NCBI GenBank assembly: GCA_902773215.1
Contig: CACYDQ010000016.1
Coordinates: forward strand, 1-15,034
Origin: an uncultured Spirochaetaceae bacterium
GTDB lineage: Bacteria > Spirochaetota > Spirochaetia > Treponematales > Treponemataceae
DNA length: 15,034 nucleotides
Direction of reading: 5' to 3'
Shown here: positions 1 to 7,854 of the stretch, in pieces
Layout of the letters: every line of letters starts with the position of its first letter
How positions within the stretch are numbered: the first letter of the stretch is position 1
Made by a program: the position numbers and the translations under genes
The notes under the pieces: generated by a model
Databases searched by the model: none
What the model was told of the DNA's origin: nothing
Seen by the model: the letters and a program-made list of their open reading frames with translations, nothing else

Positions 1-1347
1 AACCGCTGCTATACGGTCTACGCCCCCCTCAAGAGCGACGACGGGACGATTACCGGAATGCTCTTCATCGCCAAGAGCATAGAGGATTTGCAGAAGACCA
101 AACGGGCGACCATAGCGATTATCATCCCCGTCGTGATTTTCATCGTCCTCGGGCTGATGGCACTGAGCTACCTCTTCATCCGCTGGCTCATGTGGCGTAT
201 TTCCAATGTGACCAACCAGCTGGAGGACATGGCGACCGGAGAGGCTGACCTGACCCGCCGGGTCAAGCTGCTTATTCGCGATGAGATAGGCCGGCTGGTC
301 ATCACCTTCAACAAGTTCTGCGACAAGCTGCACAACATCATATCCGAGACCAAGAAGTCCAAGGACGAGCTTATCAGCTTCGGTGACTCCATGGCCGAAT
401 GTACGGCGGACTCGTCCAAGGCGATAACGCGGATTATCGCGAACATCGACAGCATCTCCAACAACATAGAGCGGCAGGCTTCCTGTGTCCAGCAGACTGC
501 GGGCGCGGTCAACCAGATTTCCTCCAACATCGAGTCTTTGAACAAGATGATTGAGAACCAGTCCGGCAGCGTGAACCAGGCTTCCGTCGCCGTCGAGCAG
601 ATGATAGGTAACATCAGCTCCGTCAACAACTCCGTCGAGAAGATGGCTGGCTCATTCGACGAACTGGAGAAGAACGCGACCCAGGGATTCAACCTGCAGA
701 ACGACGTGAATGAGAAAATCCTCCAGATTGAGTCCCAGAGCAAGATGCTGCAGGACGCGAACATGGCCATTTCTTCCATCGCTTCCCAGACCAACCTGCT
801 CGCGATGAACGCCGCAATCGAGGCTGCCCACGCCGGTGAAGCAGGAAAGGGATTCGCGGTCGTCGCCGACGAAATTCGTAAGCTCTCCGAGACTTCTTCG
901 GCCCAGTCCAAGACGATTGGAGACCAGCTGAACAAGATAAAGGAGTCCATCGGCGACGTCGTCACCGCATCCTCCGCGTCCAGCCGGTCATTCTCCATCG
1001 TCTCCGAGAAGATAAAGGAGACCGACCAGCTGGTCATCCAGATAAAGGCCGCCATGGAAGAGCAGAACCACGGGTCACGGCAGATTACCGAGGCCCTCAG
1101 GAGCATGAACGACTCCACGCAGGAGGTCAAGACTGCCTCTGCGGAGATGTCGCGCGGCAACAAGCTCATCCTGGAAGAAGTGCAGGAACTGCAGGCCTCT
1201 TCTTCTGCGATGAAGGACGGCATGGACGAGATGGCCACTGGAGCCAAAAAGATAAGCGAGAGCGGCACGGCCCTGTCCGATATATCTGCCCAGGTCCATA
1301 CCGCCATCGGCAAGATTGGCGCACAGATAGACCTGTTCAAGGTGTAG
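1..1347 (+). CDS. Methyl-accepting chemotaxis protein, 3' part (start lies before the window)
   Basis: The reading frame is open from base 1, so the start and most of the sensory domain lie upstream. The first residues ([15 protein letters not shown], then [10 protein letters not shown]) look like the last strand of an extracellular Cache-type sensor. A single membrane helix follows at about 115-183, then a HAMP linker at about 184-345 and a long coiled-coil signalling domain. The conserved hairpin tip that binds CheA and CheW ([20 protein letters not shown], then VVADEIRKL) is at about 799-885. The protein ends in IDLFKV with no obvious CheR-docking pentapeptide. In this family, ligand binding outside the cell controls CheA kinase activity and methylation tunes the response. 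Ser/Ala/Gln/Glu-rich helices on both sides of the tip fit adaptation segments. The ligand cannot be told from this fragment. Family assignment is certain. Confidence 0.96.
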   Translation, partial: NRCYTVYAPLKSDDGTITGMLFIAKSIEDLQKTKRATIAIIIPVVIFIVLGLMALSYLFIRWLMWRISNVTNQLEDMATGEADLTRRVKLLIRDEIGRLVITFNKFCDKLHNIISETKKSKDELISFGDSMAECTADSSKAITRIIANIDSISNNIERQASCVQQTAGAVNQISSNIESLNKMIENQSGSVNQASVAVEQMIGNISSVNNSVEKMAGSFDELEKNATQGFNLQNDVNEKILQIESQSKMLQDANMAISSIASQTNLLAMNAAIEAAHAGEAGKGFAVVADEIRKLSETSSAQSKTIGDQLNKIKESIGDVVTASSASSRSFSIVSEKIKETDQLVIQIKAAMEEQNHGSRQITEALRSMNDSTQEVKTASAEMSRGNKLILEEVQELQASSSAMKDGMDEMATGAKKISESGTALSDISAQVHTAIGKIGAQIDLFKV

Positions 1348-1352
1348 TCCGT

Positions 1353-2279
1353 ATGAGCGGAGTGATGCGGGCAGTCTGCCTGACGCTTGCCGTCCTGCTC
1401 TGTGCCTCCTGTACCGCAAAACGGCAGGAGGGTGAGGGCAGGCAGGAAAAAGCCTCCTCGCAGAGCTTGATACAGGCGGGTGCGGGGGAAGAGCATGCTT
1501 CTGCCTCGGACGTGGCTGACTCCCGGACGGAGGCTGTTCCTGCCTCTGACACGGAGACGGTTGTCCCCGTAGCCCCTCCTGTCCCCGCCTCTTCCGTCCG
1601 GGGCATAGGTGGATTTGACTGGGATGCCGCCCGCATACAGCCCACATGCTACCTTCCGAACCGTGACAGCTTCTTGTCCATGTCCTACTATGAATCTTCC
1701 GTGCTGTATCTGGTGGGCTTTTCGCCCGACGGCAAGATGGCTTTTCTGAAGGAGCTTTTCCTTGAAGGCAAGGGAGGCATAGACCTGTACTTTGTCGTGC
1801 AGGATCTGGTGAGCGACGAAATCCTTTGGGAGCTCAAGGCCCCTTCCGATGACGACTACGAGTATGCGCCGGGACAGGGCCTGCACGAGCGTTTCATAGC
1901 AGACTACGAAAGCCAGATAAACGGGAAGCTTGCCGAATACGGCATAACCGTCTCCCCCTGCTCCTACGAGCGGCTTCCATATACGGCGGCGGACGGCCGG
2001 ACCTTTTCAGTATCCATAGACGACCACGACACCGGCAAGCTCATGTACGATATGTTCAGCGTGACCAGCTACTCCTGCATCGTGACGGATGGCAAGGGGC
2101 GGAGCAAGAAGGTGATTGCGGACAAGGAGTTCATGGGACCGGAGGCCTTTGCCTGCGGCTGCATCAAAAGCCCCTACGAGGACCGGCTCGCCATCATCAT
2201 CGCGGAGGCGACGTTTGGCTTTGAAGGCAGCGACATACTGTTCTGCATCGCCGGCTGCGACATGAAAAAGGGCTTCTAG
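1353..2279 (+). CDS. Putative lipoprotein of unknown function
   Basis: A protein of 308 residues that I do not recognise. The N-terminus is a short hydrophobic signal followed by CASC, giving a plausible lipidation cysteine at residue 20. The lipobox is relaxed (Cys at -3), as spirochaete lipoboxes often are. Residues 21 to about 85 are a low-complexity Ser/Ala/Glu/Pro tether, and a globular domain follows. The globular part contains FSPDGKMAF, a phrase common in beta-propeller or TolB-like lipoproteins, but no repeat series is evident. The ATG is 5 bases after the chemoreceptor stop, with AAGG about 10 bases upstream inside that gene, so the two are probably co-transcribed. An in-frame ATG at 1365 is an alternative start with worse ribosome-site spacing. 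Its stop overlaps the stop of the convergent gene. A periplasmic partner of the chemoreceptor is possible but unsupported beyond position. Confidence 0.8.
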   Translation: MSGVMRAVCLTLAVLLCASCTAKRQEGEGRQEKASSQSLIQAGAGEEHASASDVADSRTEAVPASDTETVVPVAPPVPASSVRGIGGFDWDAARIQPTCYLPNRDSFLSMSYYESSVLYLVGFSPDGKMAFLKELFLEGKGGIDLYFVVQDLVSDEILWELKAPSDDDYEYAPGQGLHERFIADYESQINGKLAEYGITVSPCSYERLPYTAADGRTFSVSIDDHDTGKLMYDMFSVTSYSCIVTDGKGRSKKVIADKEFMGPEAFACGCIKSPYEDRLAIIIAEATFGFEGSDILFCIAGCDMKKGF

Positions 2280-3667
2280 AACGAGAACTTCGCTCCGAGC
2301 GTGATGCAGCTGAGGTCTTCGTAGGCTCCGTAGGTGCCCGGCTCGTCATCGTCGGGACCGGGGCGGAAGATGTTTGCCCCGATGCTGAATGTCAGCTGGT
2401 CGGTCGCGTCGTAGCTGATGGAGGGCTGCACGACGAAGGAGAAGTCGTTCAGCTCCATCATCCCCGCGAGGCCGATTTCCAGGTTGCCACCTAGGAAGGT
2501 CTTGGATATGCTGAGCGTCGCCTGATGGATATAGCTTTTCCTGTCCACGTTTTTCTTCTTATCCGTGACGGTATCCCCGTAATACTGGCCGGTAATCGTC
2601 CAGTCCCCGGCGATGAAGTCCAGCCCCGCAAGGAATCGTATCTCGTTCATCTGCACGTAAGCATCATCCTGCCCGGCAACGAGCTGGGCGGCGGCATCTG
2701 TGGCGAAGAATCGCCCGGGGAAGAAGGCCGCCTCTGCCCGCGCGACGAGGGGGCCTATGGGAATTGACGTGTCCGCCCCGACCATCCCCATCCGCTTGTA
2801 CTGGCCTGACAGGGCAATCTCTGTCGGCAGCCCGTAGTCGTTCACCTTGCTTATGGCGTAACTGATTATGGGCTCGTCGTCCCAGCCCCAGAACCCGTAG
2901 AGCGAGAAGTCGGCGAAAGGCGTGTAGGCGGAGACACGCCCCGCATACTCGGCGTTCTTCAGGTTCGTCTCGGGTTTGTCTATGTCGTCCTGCGAGAAAT
3001 CCCGTATCTTTATGTTGAGCGTCCTTCCCATGAGCTCCGTGGTCACCGAGGATGGCATTATGAGGCTCCGTATGGGGTTCTTCTTGGCGAGGGGCAGGAC
3101 GCTGGGTGCGAAGACCGGAATCCAGTACACGTCGGCGGTCAGCATATTCCCGTTGTAGGACAGGCGCAGCGCGTCTATGCCAATCCTGCTGTCGCTGTAG
3201 TCGGAGGCAAGGAGCTTGCTCTCGTCCTTGGGGCAGAGGATGTCCGCGACCTGCAGGCCATCCGCCGCTCCCCATGCGTTAATCTGCCGGCCCGCACGGA
3301 CGGACCAGAAGCCGCCGTTGTAGTCGTACCAGCCTTCCTTGAGCTTGAAGTAGAAGTGGTGCTCGTCCGAGTCCTGGTCAAGCGCGAAACCAGAACTGCC
3401 CGTACCGACGGCATCGTAGAGGAGGGAACAGTCCGCGAAGGCCGAGTGCTTGTCGTGCGAGGCATCCAGCTTGAATTCCGCGCTCACATCGCCCTGCAGC
3501 AAGTCCCAGCGCCTGTCATCCTCCTCGTCTTGGGCGGTAGGGATGGCGATGGCGGCCTTGGTTTCCAGTATGGTGGACAGCTCCAGGTCCAGGGCAGAAG
3601 CCGGAGCCGCAAGAAGCCCGGGCAACGCCAACAACACGGCGGTTCGCACAAGTCCGGACAGCCTCAT
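2276..3667 (-). CDS. Outer-membrane beta-barrel protein, DUF1302-like
   Basis: A protein of 463 residues with a clear Sec signal peptide (residues 1-25, cleavage likely after ASA). Beyond it are alternating hydrophobic and polar strands with aromatic girdles, and the C-terminus GAKFSF ends in Phe, as is typical of barrels inserted by BamA. Residues 125-148 (GRQINAWGAADGLQVAD, ILCPKD) match the conserved GRQ..WG..DG..V.D...P.D signature I associate with the DUF1302 family of outer-membrane proteins. The ATG is 1 base after the stop of the threonine-synthase-like gene. A good GGAGG ribosome site (complement at 3678-3682, spacing 10) lies inside that gene, so the two are one operon. The substrate, if it is a channel, cannot be inferred. 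Barrel assignment is strong, family moderate. Confidence 0.85.
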   Translation of the reverse strand: MRLSGLVRTAVLLALPGLLAAPASALDLELSTILETKAAIAIPTAQDEEDDRRWDLLQGDVSAEFKLDASHDKHSAFADCSLLYDAVGTGSSGFALDQDSDEHHFYFKLKEGWYDYNGGFWSVRAGRQINAWGAADGLQVADILCPKDESKLLASDYSDSRIGIDALRLSYNGNMLTADVYWIPVFAPSVLPLAKKNPIRSLIMPSSVTTELMGRTLNIKIRDFSQDDIDKPETNLKNAEYAGRVSAYTPFADFSLYGFWGWDDEPIISYAISKVNDYGLPTEIALSGQYKRMGMVGADTSIPIGPLVARAEAAFFPGRFFATDAAAQLVAGQDDAYVQMNEIRFLAGLDFIAGDWTITGQYYGDTVTDKKKNVDRKSYIHQATLSISKTFLGGNLEIGLAGMMELNDFSFVVQPSISYDATDQLTFSIGANIFRPGPDDDEPGTYGAYEDLSCITLGAKFSF

Positions 3668-3668
3668 A

Positions 3669-4997
3669 CTAGAATATCCTCCGCAGGTTCAGGGAGTTGA
3701 TGACCGAAAGCACGTGGGCCGTGTCATCCTTGCTGATGGCGGGTTTGCCTGTCGATATAGTGGTGAATGCCTCTTTTATGGAGTCAGGCTGGGGCGGGAT
3801 TTCCCCGATGTTGTGGCGGATGAATGCCTCGTCCAGGCTCGGCGAATCGCGGGCGATGAGCACCACCGTGCCGTCGGCGTTCTCCACGGTGTCCCTACGC
3901 AACGTCGCCGCCGCGTAGGCCGCGCTCGTCTCATGGTCGGCAAAGACCTTGTACTTGACGAACAGCTCCCGGCAGGCATCCTCGGCCGCCGTCTTGCTGA
4001 CATCGGCGGGGTAGACGAAGTTCCGGAGCATCAGGGAGCCGAGGCGGAAGGTGTTCTCCAGCCGCTCCAGGTTGGAGGGGTCGGAGGGGTCTATGGGGTC
4101 GCGCTTGTCCAGCGGAACCATACTGTCCATGACGATTGCGTTGCCGCGTGCGTCGGTCTTGAGGTTTGGCGTGGAGGGCAGGATGAAGCCGTTGACCGGC
4201 AGGGCGAGCTGCCAGCTCAGGAGGCCGGATACGATGTTGCCGTAGTTGCCCGCCGCCATCGCGTAGAAGATATCGCCAGGGACCTTCTTCTTTATCCGGG
4301 AGAAGGCGAATGTATAGAAGAAAGCCTGGGGCAGCAGACGGCCGATGTTCGCGGTGTTGGCGACAGTCAGGTGGCATTTCTGCACCAGCTCGCGGTCCTT
4401 GAAGAGCGCCCGCACTATGTCGTTGCAGTCCTTCTGCGTCCCGTCCACCTCAATCGGGTAGATTCCGCCCCCGTTCCAGACAAAGTCGCTCTCCTTCAGC
4501 CCCCGGAGCTTGCCTTTGGGAGCCAGCAGGACGGATTTGACCAGCTCCTTGCCCCGCATTGCCTGGGCAAGGCAGGCTCCCAGTTCGCCGGATGTCGCGG
4601 TCAGCAGTATCGCTTTCTCCCCCTCCATGCGGAGCAGGGTCTCCATCGCCGAGATAAGGTAAGACACCCCGAAGTCACGGAAGGTCCCCGTCGGTCCCTT
4701 GTCCAGTTCCATTATGAAAAGCTTGTCGTCCAGCTGCCGTACTGCAGGCTCGAAGGTAAAAGCGCTCGTCGCGATGGCCTCGCAGATTATCGGGCTGAAC
4801 TCGGTGTTTATCAGGGCGGAGGTCAGGGTTCCCGCCAGGTTGGCGAAGGATGTCGTCTCGTCCGCATAGAGAATCCATTTGCGCAGGTCCTCGCTCTTGT
4901 AGGGGACGTACAGGCCGCCGTCCTTGGGCAGGCTGTCCAGTATCGCGCTCTTGAATCCAACTATATTATTGCTGTCTCTGGTGCTTACGAACTGCAT
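3669..4997 (-). CDS. Threonine-synthase-like protein lacking the PLP lysine
   Basis: A protein of 442 residues, the normal length for ThrC, homologous over its whole length: N-terminal FVSTR and DGGLYVP (residues 26-32), GPTGTFRDFG (101-110), TATSGELG (133-140), NTANIGRLLPQ (214-224), AGNYGN (249-254) and DPSDPSNLERL (303-313). True threonine synthase makes threonine from O-phosphohomoserine using PLP bound to the lysine of the GPT.AFKDFG motif. Here that position is Arg107, codon CGT. The TSGDTG phosphate-loop motif is also altered to TSGELG. The protein may therefore be a non-catalytic paralogue, a PLP-independent enzyme or a ligand-binding protein. The frame is intact, so it is not an obvious pseudogene. 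No other threonine-pathway genes are adjacent. An AGGG ribosome site (complement at 5003-5006) precedes the ATG. Family certain, threonine synthase activity doubtful. Confidence 0.85.
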   Translation of the reverse strand: MQFVSTRDSNNIVGFKSAILDSLPKDGGLYVPYKSEDLRKWILYADETTSFANLAGTLTSALINTEFSPIICEAIATSAFTFEPAVRQLDDKLFIMELDKGPTGTFRDFGVSYLISAMETLLRMEGEKAILLTATSGELGACLAQAMRGKELVKSVLLAPKGKLRGLKESDFVWNGGGIYPIEVDGTQKDCNDIVRALFKDRELVQKCHLTVANTANIGRLLPQAFFYTFAFSRIKKKVPGDIFYAMAAGNYGNIVSGLLSWQLALPVNGFILPSTPNLKTDARGNAIVMDSMVPLDKRDPIDPSDPSNLERLENTFRLGSLMLRNFVYPADVSKTAAEDACRELFVKYKVFADHETSAAYAAATLRRDTVENADGTVVLIARDSPSLDEAFIRHNIGEIPPQPDSIKEAFTTISTGKPAISKDDTAHVLSVINSLNLRRIF

Positions 4998-5006
4998 GGT
5001 AACCCT

Positions 5007-5017
5007 ACTATATCATA
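5007..5017 (-). promoter_or_regulatory. Possible -10 region for the threonine-synthase-like gene
   Basis: The 41-base gap between the PHP gene and the threonine-synthase-like gene is AT-rich. On the minus strand it contains overlapping TATGAT (5012-5017) and TATAGT (5007-5012). No convincing -35 element lies at 16-18 bases, so this may be a weak internal promoter or chance. Confidence 0.25.
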
Positions 5018-5038
5018 AATTGCCCTGTTATTCCATAG

Positions 5039-5902
5039 TCAGGGAGCAACTTGCTGCGACTTCACGCCCTCGCCATCCAGATATGCAAGTTCCGTATAGC
5101 CCGCCGCCTGCGCAAGCTGCACAGCCTCATCGAAAGCGAAGTCCAGGTTGCAGCCCTTGTGCGCATCCGAGTTTATCATGGCGGGAACATTACGTGCGCG
5201 CAGCAGGCGGAGGAAAGCCGGGGACGGGAAGGGGCTGTCCATGTAGCCCCTCGCCATGCCGCCCGTGTTTATCTCCACGATGACGCCCGCCTCCGCTGCC
5301 GCGTCGGCGGTCTTCTCCAGCTCTTCCCTGTACCAGTCCTCATCCTCGCAGAACAGCGGGACTCCCCTCCCCCCGTTCTGCTTGCGGATGACATCGGCAT
5401 GGCCCAGGACCGTGAAGCGGCTTGTCCTGAGCATCTGCCGTTCGGCCTCAAAATAGGCGGTCACTGCCCGCCGCACGTCTCCGCCGAAGTATTTTGCTAT
5501 CCGCTCCCGGGTTTCCTCTCGGGGACCGTCCGCCTCGTAGTATCCCCCGTCGCCCAGAACGAAATGCACCGAGCCGATGAGGAAGTCGGGCTTGAACTGC
5601 CCGTAGTACTCCATATCGTTCATGTCGGGCTTGGTAAGCCCCGGAATGAAGTCCGCCTCGAACCCCGCAAGTATCTCCATCCTGCCCCGGTATGCCTCCT
5701 TGAGCCTGGTTATCTCGTTCATGTAGGCCCCGTAGCCTCCGGGTGATATGTGGATGTGCCATGAATCGCTGAAGGGGAACATCGCGTGGGAGCTGAAGCC
5801 CAGCACCGCAAAGCCTTTCTGCTCCGCGGCCCGGACCATCTCCTCCGCGCTTTCCTTACCGTCGCAGAATGTTGAGTGGGTGTGGTAGTTCGTCTTTATC
5901 AT
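5039..5902 (-). CDS. PHP-family phosphoesterase, histidinol-phosphatase-like
   Basis: A cytoplasmic protein of 287 residues with the full set of PHP metal-binding motifs: HTH (His7, His9), Asp14, His39, FEADF (Glu82), SVHF (His113), GHAD (His168), Glu210 and NSDAH (Asp246, His248). Length and motif spacing match the HisK/HisJ group, which removes phosphate from L-histidinol phosphate in histidine synthesis. No other his genes are nearby, so the natural substrate could be another phosphorylated small molecule. Its ATG overlaps the kinase stop by 4 bases (ATGA), with a ribosome site AAAGGA (complement at 5908-5913) 5 bases upstream, which indicates translational coupling to the kinase. PHP fold is very secure, histidinol-phosphate specificity moderate. 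Confidence 0.9.
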   Translation of the reverse strand: MIKTNYHTHSTFCDGKESAEEMVRAAEQKGFAVLGFSSHAMFPFSDSWHIHISPGGYGAYMNEITRLKEAYRGRMEILAGFEADFIPGLTKPDMNDMEYYGQFKPDFLIGSVHFVLGDGGYYEADGPREETRERIAKYFGGDVRRAVTAYFEAERQMLRTSRFTVLGHADVIRKQNGGRGVPLFCEDEDWYREELEKTADAAAEAGVIVEINTGGMARGYMDSPFPSPAFLRLLRARNVPAMINSDAHKGCNLDFAFDEAVQLAQAAGYTELAYLDGEGVKSQQVAP

Positions 5903-7851
5903 AGCGTTCCTTTCCAGTTCTTTATGATGTTCTTGAGCTTGAGGTAATCCAGCGCGAACGCCGTCCTGCGGTCATCGAATGTCTTGGTGTCCTTGGCCAT
6001 CGCGGCCCGCTCCATCTCCTTTGCCGTGTCGCGGAGCTTGTGCGCGCTGACCGCAGCGCTGCTTCCTTTGAGCGTGTGCGCGTCGAACCTGAGCTGACTG
6101 AAGTTCTTCTCCGGTTCAGCAAGCTCCTTCTTTATCTTCTCCAGGAGCTTCTGCGTCTGCTCCTCGTATTCGTCTATTATCGAAAGGGCAAGCTGGGGAT
6201 CGCCTCCCGCCGTGTTCATGAAGTCCGCGATGTCCCACATCCCGGATGCCGTGTTGTTCATCTCCGCAAGGTTGACGATTGTCTTGGCTTCGGGGATAAG
6301 CAGGACGGTGTTCCATTTCTCCAGCATATTCCTGACAGCATCGCGCTTGTAGGGCTTGATGAGTATGTCGTTTATGCCCATCTTTGTGTATTCCCGGATG
6401 TCATCGGGGTCGTCGTTCGCGGTACAGGCAATGATGATTCCCTTGTAGCCCCCGCTGCGTATCTCCTTCGTCGCGTCTATGCCGTTCTTAACCGGCATGA
6501 AGATGTCCATGAAGATGATGTCTATCTGCGGGTTCGAGGCTATCCTGTCCACTGCCTGCTGCCCGTTCTCGGAGAGGAAGACCGTCGCCCCGTACTTCTC
6601 CAAGAACGTATTGAGCAGCTTGCGGTTCACCGGGTGGTCCTCGGCAATCAGTATGGAAAGCCCCTTTGCTATGCCCGCCTCCGTCGCGCGGGCGGCTTTC
6701 TTCTTCTCGCTCCGCTCTATCTCGTCCGCCGTGTACTCGGTGCGGCTGAATATGGAAAGCAGCCTGTCCCGCTTGATGGGCTTGTAGATGTAGCCGTCAA
6801 AGAGATCCAGCATCTTCATCCTTGCGTCTTTGCCCATCTGCCCTTCCGCGACAGTCAGGTAGAGGCGGAGGGGGGTAATGGCGGCGGACTTGCGTATCGT
6901 GCTCGCGACGCTCCAGCCGTCTATACGGGGCATGAGCATGTTGATGAAGGCTATGTCGAAGGGCTTTTTCTCCTCGGAGGCGTTGGTCAGCTTGTTCAGC
7001 ACGTCCTGCCCGTTTTCCGCCGTGGCAATGTTCTTTATGCCGAGGGAGATAAGCTTCTTGGCGAACGACCTTGCGGCAAGGCGGCTGGGATCGGCAATGA
7101 GAATCCGCGCGTCAGCAGGGATGTAGTCCGGCACGGGCTTTTCCAGGTCGAAGTCCGCCTTCACGAGCGGGAGGGAAAACCAGAAGTTGGAGCCGCCGGA
7201 AGGGTTGCTCCGCACCCCGATCTTGCCGCCCATCACCTCGACGAGGTTCTTGCTTATCGTGAGCCCCAGGCCGGTGCCCCCGTACTTGCGGGTCATGCTC
7301 GCGTCCACCTGGAAGAAGTCGTTGAAGATAAGCTTCTGGTTCTTGGCGGCCACGCCTATCCCGCTGTCTATGACCTGAAAGAAGAGGTTGTTGTTCTCCA
7401 CCGAGAGTTTGACGTAGATGTAGCCTTTCGCAGTGAATTTGACCGCGTTCTTGACCAGGTTCAGCAGTATCTGCTGCACGCGGGTGGGATCGCCCATGAT
7501 ATTCCGCTGCATGGAATAGTCTATGTCGGTGATGATTTCCACGCCCTTGCTGAACGCGTCCATGCTGACGAGGTCCACGACGTGCTCCGTCAGCTCGGAG
7601 ATATCGAAGGGAATGCTCTCAAGCTTGAATTCCTTGGAACGGATTTTGGTGAAGTCCAGCACATCGTTCGCGAGCTGCAGGAGGACGTTCGCGCTGAACT
7701 CTATCTGCCTGACGTACTCGGTCTGCTCCTTGTCCAGCGCGGTGTCATCCAGCAGCTCCGTCGTGCTGATGATTGTCTGGATGGGCGTCCTGATTTCGTG
7801 CAGGGTGCTGGCCAGGAAACGGCTCGCCGTCTCCAGAGAGTTGTCGCCCAT
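5899..7851 (-). CDS. Soluble hybrid histidine kinase (HisKA-HATPase-pseudoREC-REC-Hpt)
   Basis: A protein of 650 residues with no membrane helix and no sensory domain; the dimerisation helix begins at once. Domains: HisKA with HEIRTP (phospho-acceptor His18); HATPase to about 232 with N box NLVKNAVKF (Asn135), DSGIG (162-166) and GGTGLGL (191-197). A first receiver spans about 246-370, with the phospho-acceptor Asp replaced by Asn304 (FINMLMP), so it cannot be phosphorylated normally. A second, intact receiver spans about 397-512 (Glu404, Asp405, Asp449, Lys499). A C-terminal Hpt carries AHTLKGSS (His592). Expected phosphate flow is His18 to Asp449 to His592, then to an external receiver, most likely the regulator encoded just upstream. 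That gene is in the same frame and only TAG GGA separates them. The start has AGGGA touching the ATG, too close for a normal ribosome site, so translation probably depends on the upstream gene. Confidence 0.94.
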   Translation of the reverse strand: MGDNSLETASRFLASTLHEIRTPIQTIISTTELLDDTALDKEQTEYVRQIEFSANVLLQLANDVLDFTKIRSKEFKLESIPFDISELTEHVVDLVSMDAFSKGVEIITDIDYSMQRNIMGDPTRVQQILLNLVKNAVKFTAKGYIYVKLSVENNNLFFQVIDSGIGVAAKNQKLIFNDFFQVDASMTRKYGGTGLGLTISKNLVEVMGGKIGVRSNPSGGSNFWFSLPLVKADFDLEKPVPDYIPADARILIADPSRLAARSFAKKLISLGIKNIATAENGQDVLNKLTNASEEKKPFDIAFINMLMPRIDGWSVASTIRKSAAITPLRLYLTVAEGQMGKDARMKMLDLFDGYIYKPIKRDRLLSIFSRTEYTADEIERSEKKKAARATEAGIAKGLSILIAEDHPVNRKLLNTFLEKYGATVFLSENGQQAVDRIASNPQIDIIFMDIFMPVKNGIDATKEIRSGGYKGIIIACTANDDPDDIREYTKMGINDILIKPYKRDAVRNMLEKWNTVLLIPEAKTIVNLAEMNNTASGMWDIADFMNTAGGDPQLALSIIDEYEEQTQKLLEKIKKELAEPEKNFSQLRFDAHTLKGSSAAVSAHKLRDTAKEMERAAMAKDTKTFDDRRTAFALDYLKLKNIIKNWKGTL

Positions 7852-7854
7852 TCC

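Noticed and set aside
168..1886. Long open frame on the minus strand opposite the chemoreceptor and lipoprotein
   Set aside because: The translation is low-complexity Ser/Met-rich sequence without domains. It is a shadow of GC-rich coding on the other strand, where the chemoreceptor is unmistakable.
3450..5018. Long plus-strand open frame opposite the threonine-synthase-like gene
   Set aside because: No recognisable domain, rich in Gly/Val/Arg/Glu as expected from an antisense frame, and opposite clear family motifs.
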